In this document: positions 52,600 to 60,322 of the stretch, one piece after another
How the letters are laid out: each line of letters opens with the position of its first letter
Position numbering within the stretch: the first letter of the stretch is position 1
DNA from: DATAEE01 sp036258175
GTDB taxonomy: Bacteria > Acidobacteriota > Vicinamibacteria > Vicinamibacterales > 2-12-FULL-66-21
DNA length: 64,000 bases
Direction of reading: 5' to 3'
Assembly (NCBI GenBank): GCA_036258175.1
Contig: DATAEE010000345.1
Coordinates: 30,544-94,543, forward strand
The notes under the pieces: generated by a model
Database searches by the model: none
Told to the model about the DNA's origin: nothing
The model's input: only the letters and a program-made list of their open reading frames with translations
Position numbers and translations under genes: made by a program

Positions 52600-53650
52600 T
52601 CAGTGCAATAGATGTACCGCGACCTGTATACCGGCGCCGGCCTGCAACCGGAAGCTGTTGGCGAGCAGAGCGCTCTCGAACGCGCCAAGAAACTGAAGCA
52701 AAACCGCTTCGGTCGATCCGGAGCCCATCAGCCCGACGCGCCAGATCCGGCCCGCCAGCGGTCCAAGACCGACGCCGATCTCGATTGCGGAATGCTCCAG
52801 CGATGGCGCCGCACCGCCGCCTCGTCCACACCGGATGGCACACAGACGGCATTGAGTGTCCACAGCCGTTCACCCGGCGGTGGCAGCAGCGTGAGTCCCA
52901 TCGCTTCCAGGGCCGCGGCCAGCGCGCGGTGGTGACGGTCGTGTCGCGGCCAACGCACCTCGAGTCCTTCTTCCTCGACGAGGCAAAGCGCTTCGGCGAG
53001 CGCGCACACAAGCCGCGCTGCGCGATGGCCGCCGGGAGGAGAAGGCGATCGGCGCCAGCCCCGATGGCGCACCGAGGCCTTTCTGCGTGCAGCTGTAACA
53101 CGCGTCGACGTTCCACGCTGCGACATCCAGCGGATGTGCTCCAAGGGACGTGACCGCGTCAGCGATCGTCAGCGCTCCGCGCTCGCGTGCGATCCGCGCG
53201 ATCTGCAAGCGGGTTCAACACACCTGTCGACGTCTCCGCATGCACGACCGCGACGAGTTCCGCTTTCGACGAGTCGAGCGCGCGCCCGAACCGCCTCCGG
53301 ATCGCACGCGCGGCCCCACTCGACATCCAGCCGGGTAACCTCCGCGCCGTGTCGCTCCAGCATCTGCGCGAGACGATCTCCGAAGTAGCCGGTGACGACG
53401 GCCAGCGCGCGGCGGCCCTCCGCGAGGTTCGCCACCGCACATTCCATTCCGGACGTGCCCGTGCCCGAGACCGCGAATGCGAACGCGCCCGGACCCGCCC
53501 GAAACACACGCGTGAGGCGCGATCGCAGATCGTCGAGCAGTCATGGTCGGGTCGAGATGAGTGAGTACTAGCGCTGCCATCGCACGCATCACGCGGCGAC
53601 ACAGGACTCGGACCAGGACCGGGCAGCAGGCGCGGCGAATCAGGAAGCAT
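52600..53650 (-). pseudogene. Decayed class V aminotransferase (alanine-glyoxylate/serine-glyoxylate type)
   Basis: Read in order on the minus strand, fragments in alternating frames rebuild one protein: LLPGPGPSPVSPR, ALVLTHLDPTM, LLDDLRSRLTRV, VSGTGTSGMECAVANLAEG, ELVAVVHAETSTGVLNPLA, ALTIADAVTSLGAHPLDV, PLP-lysine site SCTQKGLGAPSG, LTLLPPPGERLWTLNAV and IGVGLGPLAGRIWRVGLM. At least six frame changes separate them, five in the same direction. A start-like ATG at 53650 overlaps the end of the aldolase gene. It would have converted glyoxylate to glycine. Clustered sequencing errors are an alternative. Confidence 0.8.
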
Positions 53651-54530
53651 GGATGTTGAACGCGGCGAGCGCAGCCTCAATCGCCTCGATGGCGTGCGGC
53701 GAAGCCGGCGGCAACGGAGGTCGAGGCGCACCGCCCGCAAACCCCACCAGGTCCAGCGCCGCCTTCAGGCCGGGGACGCCGTGAACAGAGGTCACCAGTC
53801 GCGCGAGCGGCGCGAGACGACGCTGCAACGCGGCGGCCTCATCGTGACGCCCCGCCGCGAACAGGTCGAAGAGGCGAACGGCTTCGTCGGGCAACACACA
53901 AGCGAGCGCGAGCACCCCGCCGCGGGCCCCCGCCAGCAGGCTGGCGTGGAACACCGGCATCGACCCGCACAGTACGGTGAACCGATCGGGCACTCTCGAA
54001 ACGTCGTCGGCGATCCGATCGACGTCTCCGCCCGACTCTTTTATCCCGACGATGTTCCCGTGGCTCGACAGTCGCTCGATCGCAGCCGGAGGTAAATCCA
54101 CGCCCGTGACCGCGGGAAAGTTGTACAGCAGCACCGGCACAGGCGACGCGTCCGCAACAGCCGTGTAGTGGGCAACAAACGCGTCGGCGGTCATGCGGCT
54201 CTTGAAGTACGACGGTGTCCGGACGAGAACTGCGTCCGCCCCGGCCTGCGCCGCCCGACGGGTTGCCGCAATCGTCGCGCGCGTCGACTCGCGACCCGTC
54301 CCCACGACGAGCGTACGTTCGCGCGGAAGGCCCGCTCGGACGATGTCGATCGCTTGTGCCGCTTCATCGTCGCTGAGGAGCGGCGCCTCGCCATTCGAGC
54401 CGAGCGTCACGAGCCCGGTCAGACCGGTGCGCGCGTAACGTTCGACGTTGGCGGCCAGCCCCGCCGCATCGAGATCGCCCGTCTGGTCGAACGGCGTTGT
54501 GATCGGAGGAAAAACCCCTGCGAGGCGCAT
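53640..54530 (-). CDS. DapA-family aldolase (dihydrodipicolinate synthase / 4-hydroxy-2-oxoglutarate aldolase-like)
   Basis: 296 residues, TIM barrel. VFPPITTPFDQTGDLD at the start, GLVTLGSNGEAPLLSDDE (39-55), the Tyr in VLLYNFPAVTGVDL and the Schiff-base Lys in NIVGIKESGGD are family motifs. Overlap with an aminotransferase of the glyoxylate type suggests a 4-hydroxy-2-oxoglutarate aldolase releasing pyruvate and glyoxylate, rather than lysine biosynthesis. That is inference from context. It is first of its pair; a strong terminator precedes it. Confidence 0.85.
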   Translation of the reverse strand: MRLAGVFPPITTPFDQTGDLDAAGLAANVERYARTGLTGLVTLGSNGEAPLLSDDEAAQAIDIVRAGLPRERTLVVGTGRESTRATIAATRRAAQAGADAVLVRTPSYFKSRMTADAFVAHYTAVADASPVPVLLYNFPAVTGVDLPPAAIERLSSHGNIVGIKESGGDVDRIADDVSRVPDRFTVLCGSMPVFHASLLAGARGGVLALACVLPDEAVRLFDLFAAGRHDEAAALQRRLAPLARLVTSVHGVPGLKAALDLVGFAGGAPRPPLPPASPHAIEAIEAALAAFNIHAS

Positions 54531-54548
54531 CGGAGGAGCGTACTACAC

Positions 54549-54579
54549 GAAGGCCCTGGCGGAGACCGCCAGGGCCTTC
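54549..54579 (-). terminator. Strong hairpin terminator after the GNAT gene
   Basis: Perfect 14-base stem GAAGGCCCTGGCGG/CCGCCAGGGCCTTC with a three-base loop, the strongest hairpin in the window. On the minus strand it lies between the end of the subtilase/GNAT operon and the start of the aldolase gene, in a gap of 112 bases. Confidence 0.75.
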
Positions 54580-54642
54580 TTCGGCTGCAGGGTGCTCCGG
54601 GCCGTCCAGAGTAGCCGGGGGGAGCCGAACGTACTCGAGTCT

Positions 54643-55314
54643 TTAGTGGATCTTGACCTTGTCGTTCCGCGTGGCTCGGTTGTACCGCCAATCGTCGTCG
54701 AGGATCGTCCAGAGGACCTGATCCAGGTACTCACCGTTCCTCAGGAAGGACTTGCGCAGCACACCTTCCTGCGTCGCACCCATCTTCCGGAGCGCGCCGT
54801 TGCCGCGGCCATTCTGCACGGCGGCACGCGCTTCGAGGCGATGGGCCTTGATCGTTTCAAAGGTGAAGTCGACGATGAGCGTCGCGGCGTCGACGAACAT
54901 CCCAGTTCCCCAGAACGCCGAGCCGATCGCGAAGCCCCACTCGGCGGTCAAGAAACCCGGCTCGAGCTGCCGGACCTGGAAAATCCCGATCGCCGTATCC
55001 ATGCCGTGCGGAACCACCGCGAAGCACGCATACGTCCCGGCGGCGCGTTCGCGATGCGTCCACGCGATGAAGCGTTCGAACCCGTCGACGGTCGTCGGCG
55101 GCGGAGAGATGAAGCGCGCGACTTCCTCGGTCGCCAGCATCGCCAGGAGCGACGGCGCGTCTGAGAGACGCAGCTCACGCAGCGTGACCTTGCCTCCAGT
55201 CAGGACCGGAAGCGCGTGCCGCCAGTCCGAGCTGACCGTCGTCGCGTTGGCAGCCGCCATGACTTCCTGCACGTTCATCAGCGTCTCGGCGTCGCGGAAG
55301 GGCATCTTTTCCAT
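54643..55314 (-). CDS. GNAT N-acetyltransferase, paralogue A (RimJ/RimL-like)
   Basis: 223 residues. After a 35-residue helical start comes a GNAT domain: VTLRELRLSDAPSLLAML, ERFIAWTHRERAAGTYACF, AEWGFAIGSAFWGTGMFVDA (acetyl-CoA site region) and ARAAVQNGRGNGALRKMG, ending GEYLDQVLWTILDDDW. Very similar to the protein at 57449-58081 along its whole GNAT part. Its ATG overlaps the stop of the WG-repeat subtilase gene (TAATG), so it is made together with the protease. Possible acetylation of a peptide or protein N-terminus; target unknown. Confidence 0.9.
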   Translation of the reverse strand: MEKMPFRDAETLMNVQEVMAAANATTVSSDWRHALPVLTGGKVTLRELRLSDAPSLLAMLATEEVARFISPPPTTVDGFERFIAWTHRERAAGTYACFAVVPHGMDTAIGIFQVRQLEPGFLTAEWGFAIGSAFWGTGMFVDAATLIVDFTFETIKAHRLEARAAVQNGRGNGALRKMGATQEGVLRKSFLRNGEYLDQVLWTILDDDWRYNRATRNDKVKIH

Positions 55315-57389
55315 TAGAGGACCCCTCCGGTCGTTGACGCGTCGACCGAACCTGAATCCGGATTCGGCGGTGGAGCCGCTGGCTCGAACAGGTTCTCCCA
55401 GATCGAGCTGTCGAACTCCGCGGGTGGCGCATCTGGATCGTCGAAGAGCGGCATCTCCTCACCACCTGAGCTTCCCCACGTCGAGCCGTAGGTTGAAGTG
55501 GTGCCCCAGACGACGTTCTCGCAGAGACCTGAAGTGCCCCACACGACGTTCACCGCATCCACCGTTCCCCAGACGACGTTCGTGCCCCAGACAACGTTCC
55601 GGGCGGTCCCCCAGACGACGTTAGCGCAGTTGGCGCCTCCGCAGTCGGTCCCCCAGACAACGTTCCGGGCGGTCCCCCACACGACGTTCGTGCCCCACAC
55701 GATGTTCGTGCCCCACACAACGTTCGTGCCCCACACAACGTTCGTGCCCCACACGACGTTCGTGCCCCACACGACGTTCGTGCCCCACACCACGTTCGTG
55801 CCCCACACGACGTTCTCGCAGGTGCCGCCTCCGCACAGCGTGCCCCAGACGATGTTCTCGCCAAGGGCACCGGCAAGGGTGCCCCAGACGACATTCAGGG
55901 CCCAGGCATTCGCATCCGGAGTGAGGATGCCTCCCGTCACGCGATAGTTGCCCCAGATGATTTGCTGACTCCAGCTGCTGCGCACGGGATAAAGCTGGCC
56001 TGCCTGCGGGTTGGAGAGAAACTTCCCCAGCTCCACGGCGCCCTGCGTATTGAGGAAGCCCGCGCCCTGCGTCAACGCGTCCACGTCAGCGTGACTCTCA
56101 GCGGTGTACTGCAGAATCGCTTTCACCGCGTTCGGTGTCAGCGTCGGATTCGCCTCGAGCATCAGAGCGACCGTCCCAGACACGACCGGGGCGGCCATGC
56201 TCGTGCCACTCAGCGCAAGATAAGGCTTGTAGGCATTGTCGCGCACGGGGCCGAGCAGGTACTGGGACTTCTCGACGTAGAAGGTGCTCGTCGGATCGCT
56301 CAACGACACGGTGCCGGTCCCGGGCGCGACCAGGTCAGGCTTCGCGAGGTAATCAATCGCCGTTGGCCCTCGTGAGCTGTACCGCGCAACCGTGTCGTCG
56401 TACCTCGCGACCGTCCCCTCGTGGGACGACGCGCCGACCGTGAGCACCCACGGGGCGTTGCCGGGGGCCGTGATAGCGCCGTACTGAATCTCTTCTGCCG
56501 CGTTCTTCCCGAAGTTGCCGGCCGCGGCGACCACGACGATGCCGGCGTCGACGGCCTTTTTGGCCGCCAGCGCCAACGGATCCTGCTTATACGATGTGGT
56601 CACCGCCGCGCCAACCGAAAGATTGATGACGCGGATGTTGTACTTAGTCCTATTGGCGATCGCGTAGTCCAGCGCTGCGATGACGTCGCTGATGTAGCCG
56701 GAGCCGTACGCGTCGAGCACCTTCAGGCCAATCAGATGGGAGCCGGGCGCGATTCCCGCGCGGGAGCCATTTGAGTCGTAGCCGTTGCCGGCGATGATGC
56801 CTGCGACGTGCGTCCCGTGACCGTTGTCGTCGTAGGTCCAAGGCAGCCCGTTTACGAAGTCCTTAAACGCCGCGACCCGCTGACCGCCGAAGCCGTTCCC
56901 CAGATCGTCGTGCCAGGCGGTGATACCCGAATCGATCACGGCGACGCCAATGCCGGTTCCGTAATACCCCATCGTGGACTGCACGTACCGGGCGCCGACC
57001 GTGGTCGCGACTCGATTCAGCAGGCCGCTCGTGGGGCGATCGTAATGGACGCTCTTGACGAGCCAGTGGCTCGCCAGCTTTTCGAGCTGTTTCTCGGGAA
57101 CGACGGCGGCGCGGCCGTTGAACGAGCGCAGCCGACGCCCGGCACGGCCGTTCGCTTCCTTGACCATGTCGGTAGCGTCGGTCGTCGTGACGAACTCGAC
57201 GATGACGCGCACGTTCCCGTAGGGTTTCTTGGCGCGCTTGGCGAGCTCGGCGTCCAGCTTCTGGAAGGCGGCGCTGCCTGAGCCCGAGCTCTTGCCCGAG
57301 CCGTCCCCTGCGCGAACGGGCGCCGCGAGCCCGACCATGCAGGCCAGCATCAGCGCCAGCCGTCCGAGGCTTCGAAGTTGCGAAGTCAA
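55314..57389 (-). CDS. Secreted S8 subtilisin-like protease with NVVWGT tandem-repeat tail
   Basis: 691 residues. A signal peptide (ending PVRA, residue ~27) and inhibitor-like propeptide (about 40-115) precede the S8 domain: Asp153 (VAVIDSGIT), His191 (GHGTHVAG), Asn292, Ser397 (LSGTSMAAP). All triad residues are present. From about 478 to 630, after one IIWGN, there are some sixteen copies of NVVWGT/NIVWGT, eight in direct tandem, others separated by short Cys-bearing inserts. An acidic/Pro-rich tail ends the protein. The TTG start at 57389 has GGAG six bases upstream. Operon with two GNAT genes. Confidence 0.92.
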   Translation of the reverse strand: MTSQLRSLGRLALMLACMVGLAAPVRAGDGSGKSSGSGSAAFQKLDAELAKRAKKPYGNVRVIVEFVTTTDATDMVKEANGRAGRRLRSFNGRAAVVPEKQLEKLASHWLVKSVHYDRPTSGLLNRVATTVGARYVQSTMGYYGTGIGVAVIDSGITAWHDDLGNGFGGQRVAAFKDFVNGLPWTYDDNGHGTHVAGIIAGNGYDSNGSRAGIAPGSHLIGLKVLDAYGSGYISDVIAALDYAIANRTKYNIRVINLSVGAAVTTSYKQDPLALAAKKAVDAGIVVVAAAGNFGKNAAEEIQYGAITAPGNAPWVLTVGASSHEGTVARYDDTVARYSSRGPTAIDYLAKPDLVAPGTGTVSLSDPTSTFYVEKSQYLLGPVRDNAYKPYLALSGTSMAAPVVSGTVALMLEANPTLTPNAVKAILQYTAESHADVDALTQGAGFLNTQGAVELGKFLSNPQAGQLYPVRSSWSQQIIWGNYRVTGGILTPDANAWALNVVWGTLAGALGENIVWGTLCGGGTCENVVWGTNVVWGTNVVWGTNVVWGTNVVWGTNVVWGTNIVWGTNVVWGTARNVVWGTDCGGANCANVVWGTARNVVWGTNVVWGTVDAVNVVWGTSGLCENVVWGTTSTYGSTWGSSGGEEMPLFDDPDAPPAEFDSSIWENLFEPAAPPPNPDSGSVDASTTGGVL
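55498..55897 (-). repeat. 18-base coding repeats (NVVWGT) in the first subtilase
   Basis: About sixteen units; the core (near 55685-55820) is a continuous 18-base tandem reading GTTCGTGCCCCACACGAC on the plus strand. Third-position differences (ACGAC, ACAAC, ACGAT, ACCAC) show that the protein sequence is kept while DNA drifts. Confidence 0.9.
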
Positions 57390-57448
57390 GTTGGCTCCGG
57401 TCTAAGTCGTGCGTTTCCGTCGGCGCACCCAAGCGCCGCCTTTCCCGA

Positions 57449-58081
57449 CTAATGAACTCGCGCGGCCGCCCACACGGCCTTTGCGAGCCAGTCTTCCCGC
57501 AAGATCGACCAGAGTGCCTGGTCGAGGTATTCCCCGTTTCTCAGGAACGACTTCCGCAGCACGCCTTCGCGCACCGCCCCGATCTTCGCGAGCGCGCTGT
57601 TGCCGCGGCCGTTCTTGATGGCTGCGCGAGCTTCCATCCGGTGTACGCCGAGCGCTCCGAAGGCGAACTGGAGCGTCAGCTTCGCCGCATCCATGAAAAC
57701 CCCCGTTCCCCAATAGGCCGGGCCAAGGGCGAATCCCCACTCGGCGGTCGTAAACGATGGATCGAGCTGCCGAATCTGAAAGATCCCGACCGCGGTATCG
57801 GCGCCGGCGGGCACCACCGCGAAACAGACATACTCACCGGCGGCGCGGCGCGCGTGGGTCCAGGCGATGAACCGCTCGAACCCTTCAACCGTCGTCGGTG
57901 GAGGCGAAATGAAACGCGCGACCTCTTCGGTCGTCAGCATGGCCAGCAGCGAGGGCGCGTCAGACGAACGCAGCTCCCGAAGCGTGATCTGTTGGCCGGC
58001 GAGGAGCGGCAGGTTTTGCCGCCAATCGCTCGACGCTATGTCGGTGCCGGTTTGCCGTTCTAGCGCAGTCACCGTCTCCAT
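57449..58081 (-). CDS. GNAT N-acetyltransferase, paralogue B (RimJ/RimL-like)
   Basis: 210 residues from ATG 58081; starts at 58114 or 58165 are possible. The GNAT domain matches paralogue A almost position by position: ITLRELRSSDAPSLLAML, ERFIAWTHARRAAGEYVCF, AEWGFALGPAYWGTGVFMDA, ARAAIKNGRGNSALAKIG. The start differs. It lies 60 bases upstream of the subtilase gene in the same direction. The pair must come from a duplication that flanked the protease gene. Confidence 0.9.
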   Translation of the reverse strand: METVTALERQTGTDIASSDWRQNLPLLAGQQITLRELRSSDAPSLLAMLTTEEVARFISPPPTTVEGFERFIAWTHARRAAGEYVCFAVVPAGADTAVGIFQIRQLDPSFTTAEWGFALGPAYWGTGVFMDAAKLTLQFAFGALGVHRMEARAAIKNGRGNSALAKIGAVREGVLRKSFLRNGEYLDQALWSILREDWLAKAVWAAARVH

Positions 58082-58404
58082 CCCCTCACCCACCAAGTTG
58101 CTGGTGCGCACCATGAGCCGACCCAGCCTGAGCAATAGCCCAGCCAAGCCAGGCGCACACGCCACGCAGGGCGCTAAGCCTCTTCAGTTCAGTTGTTTAC
58201 GTGTCGGTCGTGAATTCTGTAACTGGCCCGGGGACACGCTTCGCACACGTGATGTGCTCTTGTTTGGAACGTTCAATACCGTTATAAGGATGTAAATTCA
58301 GCTTAACTCGTTTGTCAGGTAGTGCTTACACGTTATGGTCCGTATTGGGACATAAGTCTCTGAGTAGAACACATTCGTTTTTGCCATAATGGCACTAAAA
58401 TCAG
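58082..58404 (-). promoter_or_regulatory. AT-rich upstream region of the GNAT/subtilase operon
   Basis: 323 bases without a gene and distinctly more AT-rich than its surroundings from 58195. It holds the odd palindrome TGCCAT-A-ATGGCA (58382-58394) next to the shared motif 58396-58410, and several AT-rich boxes (GTTATAAGGATGTAAATT near 58280). Likely the control region of the operon beginning at 58081. Confidence 0.45.
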
Positions 58405-58410
58405 CTACTT
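58396..58410 (-). promoter_or_regulatory. Shared motif TAAAATCAGCTACTT upstream of the GNAT/subtilase operon
   Basis: Identical to 43118-43132 and oriented the same way toward its downstream gene. It overlaps the last codon and stop of the ABC permease gene and adjoins a 13-base palindrome. Confidence 0.5.
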
Positions 58411-59397
58411 AGCGCCTAGCGACGTATCTGTAAGCGGCTCGCCCCTCCGGCCGTCCCCGGCACTGAGATGCAGACCCAGCACAAATAGGATGATCGCCAC
58501 CGCCGGCGCCAACATCCAGGGGTATTCGGAGACGGCGCGTACGTTTCGACCGGCCTCGAGGAGCATCGTTCCCCAGCTGGCAGCCGGGTCTGGAAAGCCC
58601 AGTCCGACGAAGGACAACGTCGCCTCGGCAAGCACGAAGGCGGGCAGTAACAACGTCGCTTGAGTAATCAGCGCATGCCCGGCAGCGGGGACCAGGTGCC
58701 GCAGGACGATGCGCCCCGGCCCTGCCCCGACTGCCCGTGCCGCCTCGACGTACTCGCGGCGCGACTCCGAGGCGACGATCGCGCGAACCGGCCGCGCGAC
58801 ATGCGGCCACCCGACCAGACCCAGGATCACCGCCATCAGCCAGAAGACCTGATGAAACTCGAGCGTCAGCGGCATCACCGCCCTCAATGCCAGCACGATG
58901 TAGATGGCGGGGAGAAGGATCAGCAGGTCGGCCGCACGCATCACGACGTCATCGATCCAGCCGCCCGCGTACCCGGCCGCGGCGCCCGCGATCGCACCGA
59001 TCAGCAGCGCGCAGACGCCGGCGACGATCGCAACGCCGAGCGAGGCGCGCGCACCGTACAAGAGCCGGGCGAAGACGTCCCGGTTGATCGCATCGCTGCC
59101 GAGCAGGAGGAGCGGCGTCGACGGATCGGCGGTCGACACGAACCGCCCGTTCGAAAACCACACCAGCGGTACCGGGCGCGTCGTATCGATCTCATATGTC
59201 CGTTCGATAAGGCTCCTGACGCGGATGCCATAAACAAACGGCGCGCGCCAATGCCCATCGGCATCGATGATGCGCGGCCGCATGGGCGGCGCGTAAGGAA
59301 ATTCGAACTGTGCGGCGGGGGGGTTCGGCGCCAGGACCGGCGCGAAGGCGCCGGCGGCGATCCATAGGACGACCAGCGCCTGACCGACACGTGTCAC
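58405..59397 (-). CDS. Peptide ABC transporter permease (OppC/DppC-like)
   Basis: 330 residues. One N-terminal helix, a periplasmic loop (30-110) and about five helices with the BPD_transp_1 EAA region: SRREYVEAARAVGAGPGRIV followed by HLVPAA. EATLSFVGLGFPDPAASWG is the usual OppC end motif. Works with the permease and binding protein encoded directly upstream. Starts with GTG 59397 overlapping the upstream stop. No ATPase gene follows; the motif and the GNAT operon do. Confidence 0.9.
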   Translation of the reverse strand: MTRVGQALVVLWIAAGAFAPVLAPNPPAAQFEFPYAPPMRPRIIDADGHWRAPFVYGIRVRSLIERTYEIDTTRPVPLVWFSNGRFVSTADPSTPLLLLGSDAINRDVFARLLYGARASLGVAIVAGVCALLIGAIAGAAAGYAGGWIDDVVMRAADLLILLPAIYIVLALRAVMPLTLEFHQVFWLMAVILGLVGWPHVARPVRAIVASESRREYVEAARAVGAGPGRIVLRHLVPAAGHALITQATLLLPAFVLAEATLSFVGLGFPDPAASWGTMLLEAGRNVRAVSEYPWMLAPAVAIILFVLGLHLSAGDGRRGEPLTDTSLGAK

Positions 59398-60317
59398 GTC
59401 GACTCTCCGAGTCGCGGATCGACGAGGGAAAGCGCAACGTCAGCGGCGAGTGTCCCGACAGCGAGAAAGAACGAACCGGCGACGGCGCACCCGGCCACCA
59501 AGTGAACATCGCGCGCGAAGAGCGCGTCGAGCATCAGTCGCCCGAGTCCCGGCCAGTTCGTCACGATTTCCACGGCGAACGATCCGCTGAATATGGTTCC
59601 GACGATGACCCCGTAGATCCCGAGTACTGGCACCAGCGAGGCGCGGAAGGAGTGGCGCCACACGAGAAGTGAACGCGGCACACCTCGCGCGAGCGCCGCG
59701 AGCATGAAGGGCTGGCGCAGCGTCTCGGTTGTCGCGCCCGCCTGCAGCCGTTCGAGCGTCGCGCCAACCGGGAACGCCAGGGCAAGCGCAGGTATGACGA
59801 GGTGCCACACGGTTCCCATGCCCCCGACCGGAAGCCAGCCGGTGCGGGAGGCGATCAGAACCATAACGAGCGCGGTCAGGATCGGAGGGGTCGACAGCGC
59901 GACAACGGACGCGCCGCGCACGACAGCGGGAAGGATGCCTCGCCGGTGACTGGCCGTCAGGACACCCAGCGGGATGCCGATGAGCGTCGCGATCGCCAGT
60001 GCCGTTGAGGCCAGCAAGGCGGTGTTGGCGGCGCGATCGCGGACCAGCTCACCGACCGGACGCCCATAGACGAACGAGGTGCCGAGATCGAACCGCACCA
60101 GTCGTCCCAGCCAGTGCAGGTAGAAAACCGGCAGCGGACGATCGAGCTCGAACTCGGCGCGAATCCGTGCGCGCACCTCCGGCGGTGTCAAGAGATCCTC
60201 GCCAATCCCGCCCGGCGCCAGGCGCGCGAGCACAACCGCAATGGACGAGACGAAGAGGACCAGAAGGACGGCGAAGAACAGCCGGCGGATGATGCGGCGG
60301 ACCAGGCTCGAGCGCAC
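59394..60317 (-). CDS. Peptide ABC transporter permease (OppB/DppB-like)
   Basis: 307 residues. Start RRLFFAVLLVLFVSSIAVVLARLAPGG, then LDRPLPVFYLHWLGRLVRFDLGTSF, the typical first periplasmic loop of OppB. The EAA loop is ARGVPRSLLVWRHSFRASLVP. Five to six helices. Forms the membrane channel with the OppC-like partner; imports short peptides or similar solutes. GTG 60317 lies five bases after the binding-protein gene. Confidence 0.9.
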   Translation of the reverse strand: MRSSLVRRIIRRLFFAVLLVLFVSSIAVVLARLAPGGIGEDLLTPPEVRARIRAEFELDRPLPVFYLHWLGRLVRFDLGTSFVYGRPVGELVRDRAANTALLASTALAIATLIGIPLGVLTASHRRGILPAVVRGASVVALSTPPILTALVMVLIASRTGWLPVGGMGTVWHLVIPALALAFPVGATLERLQAGATTETLRQPFMLAALARGVPRSLLVWRHSFRASLVPVLGIYGVIVGTIFSGSFAVEIVTNWPGLGRLMLDALFARDVHLVAGCAVAGSFFLAVGTLAADVALSLVDPRLGEST

Positions 60318-60322
60318 GTCGG

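Noticed and set aside
55498..55947. Plus-strand open frame encoding VPHTTF/VPQTTF repeats
   Set aside because: It is the mirror reading of the NVVWGT codons. The minus-strand frame continues a complete S8 protease and shows synonymous drift.
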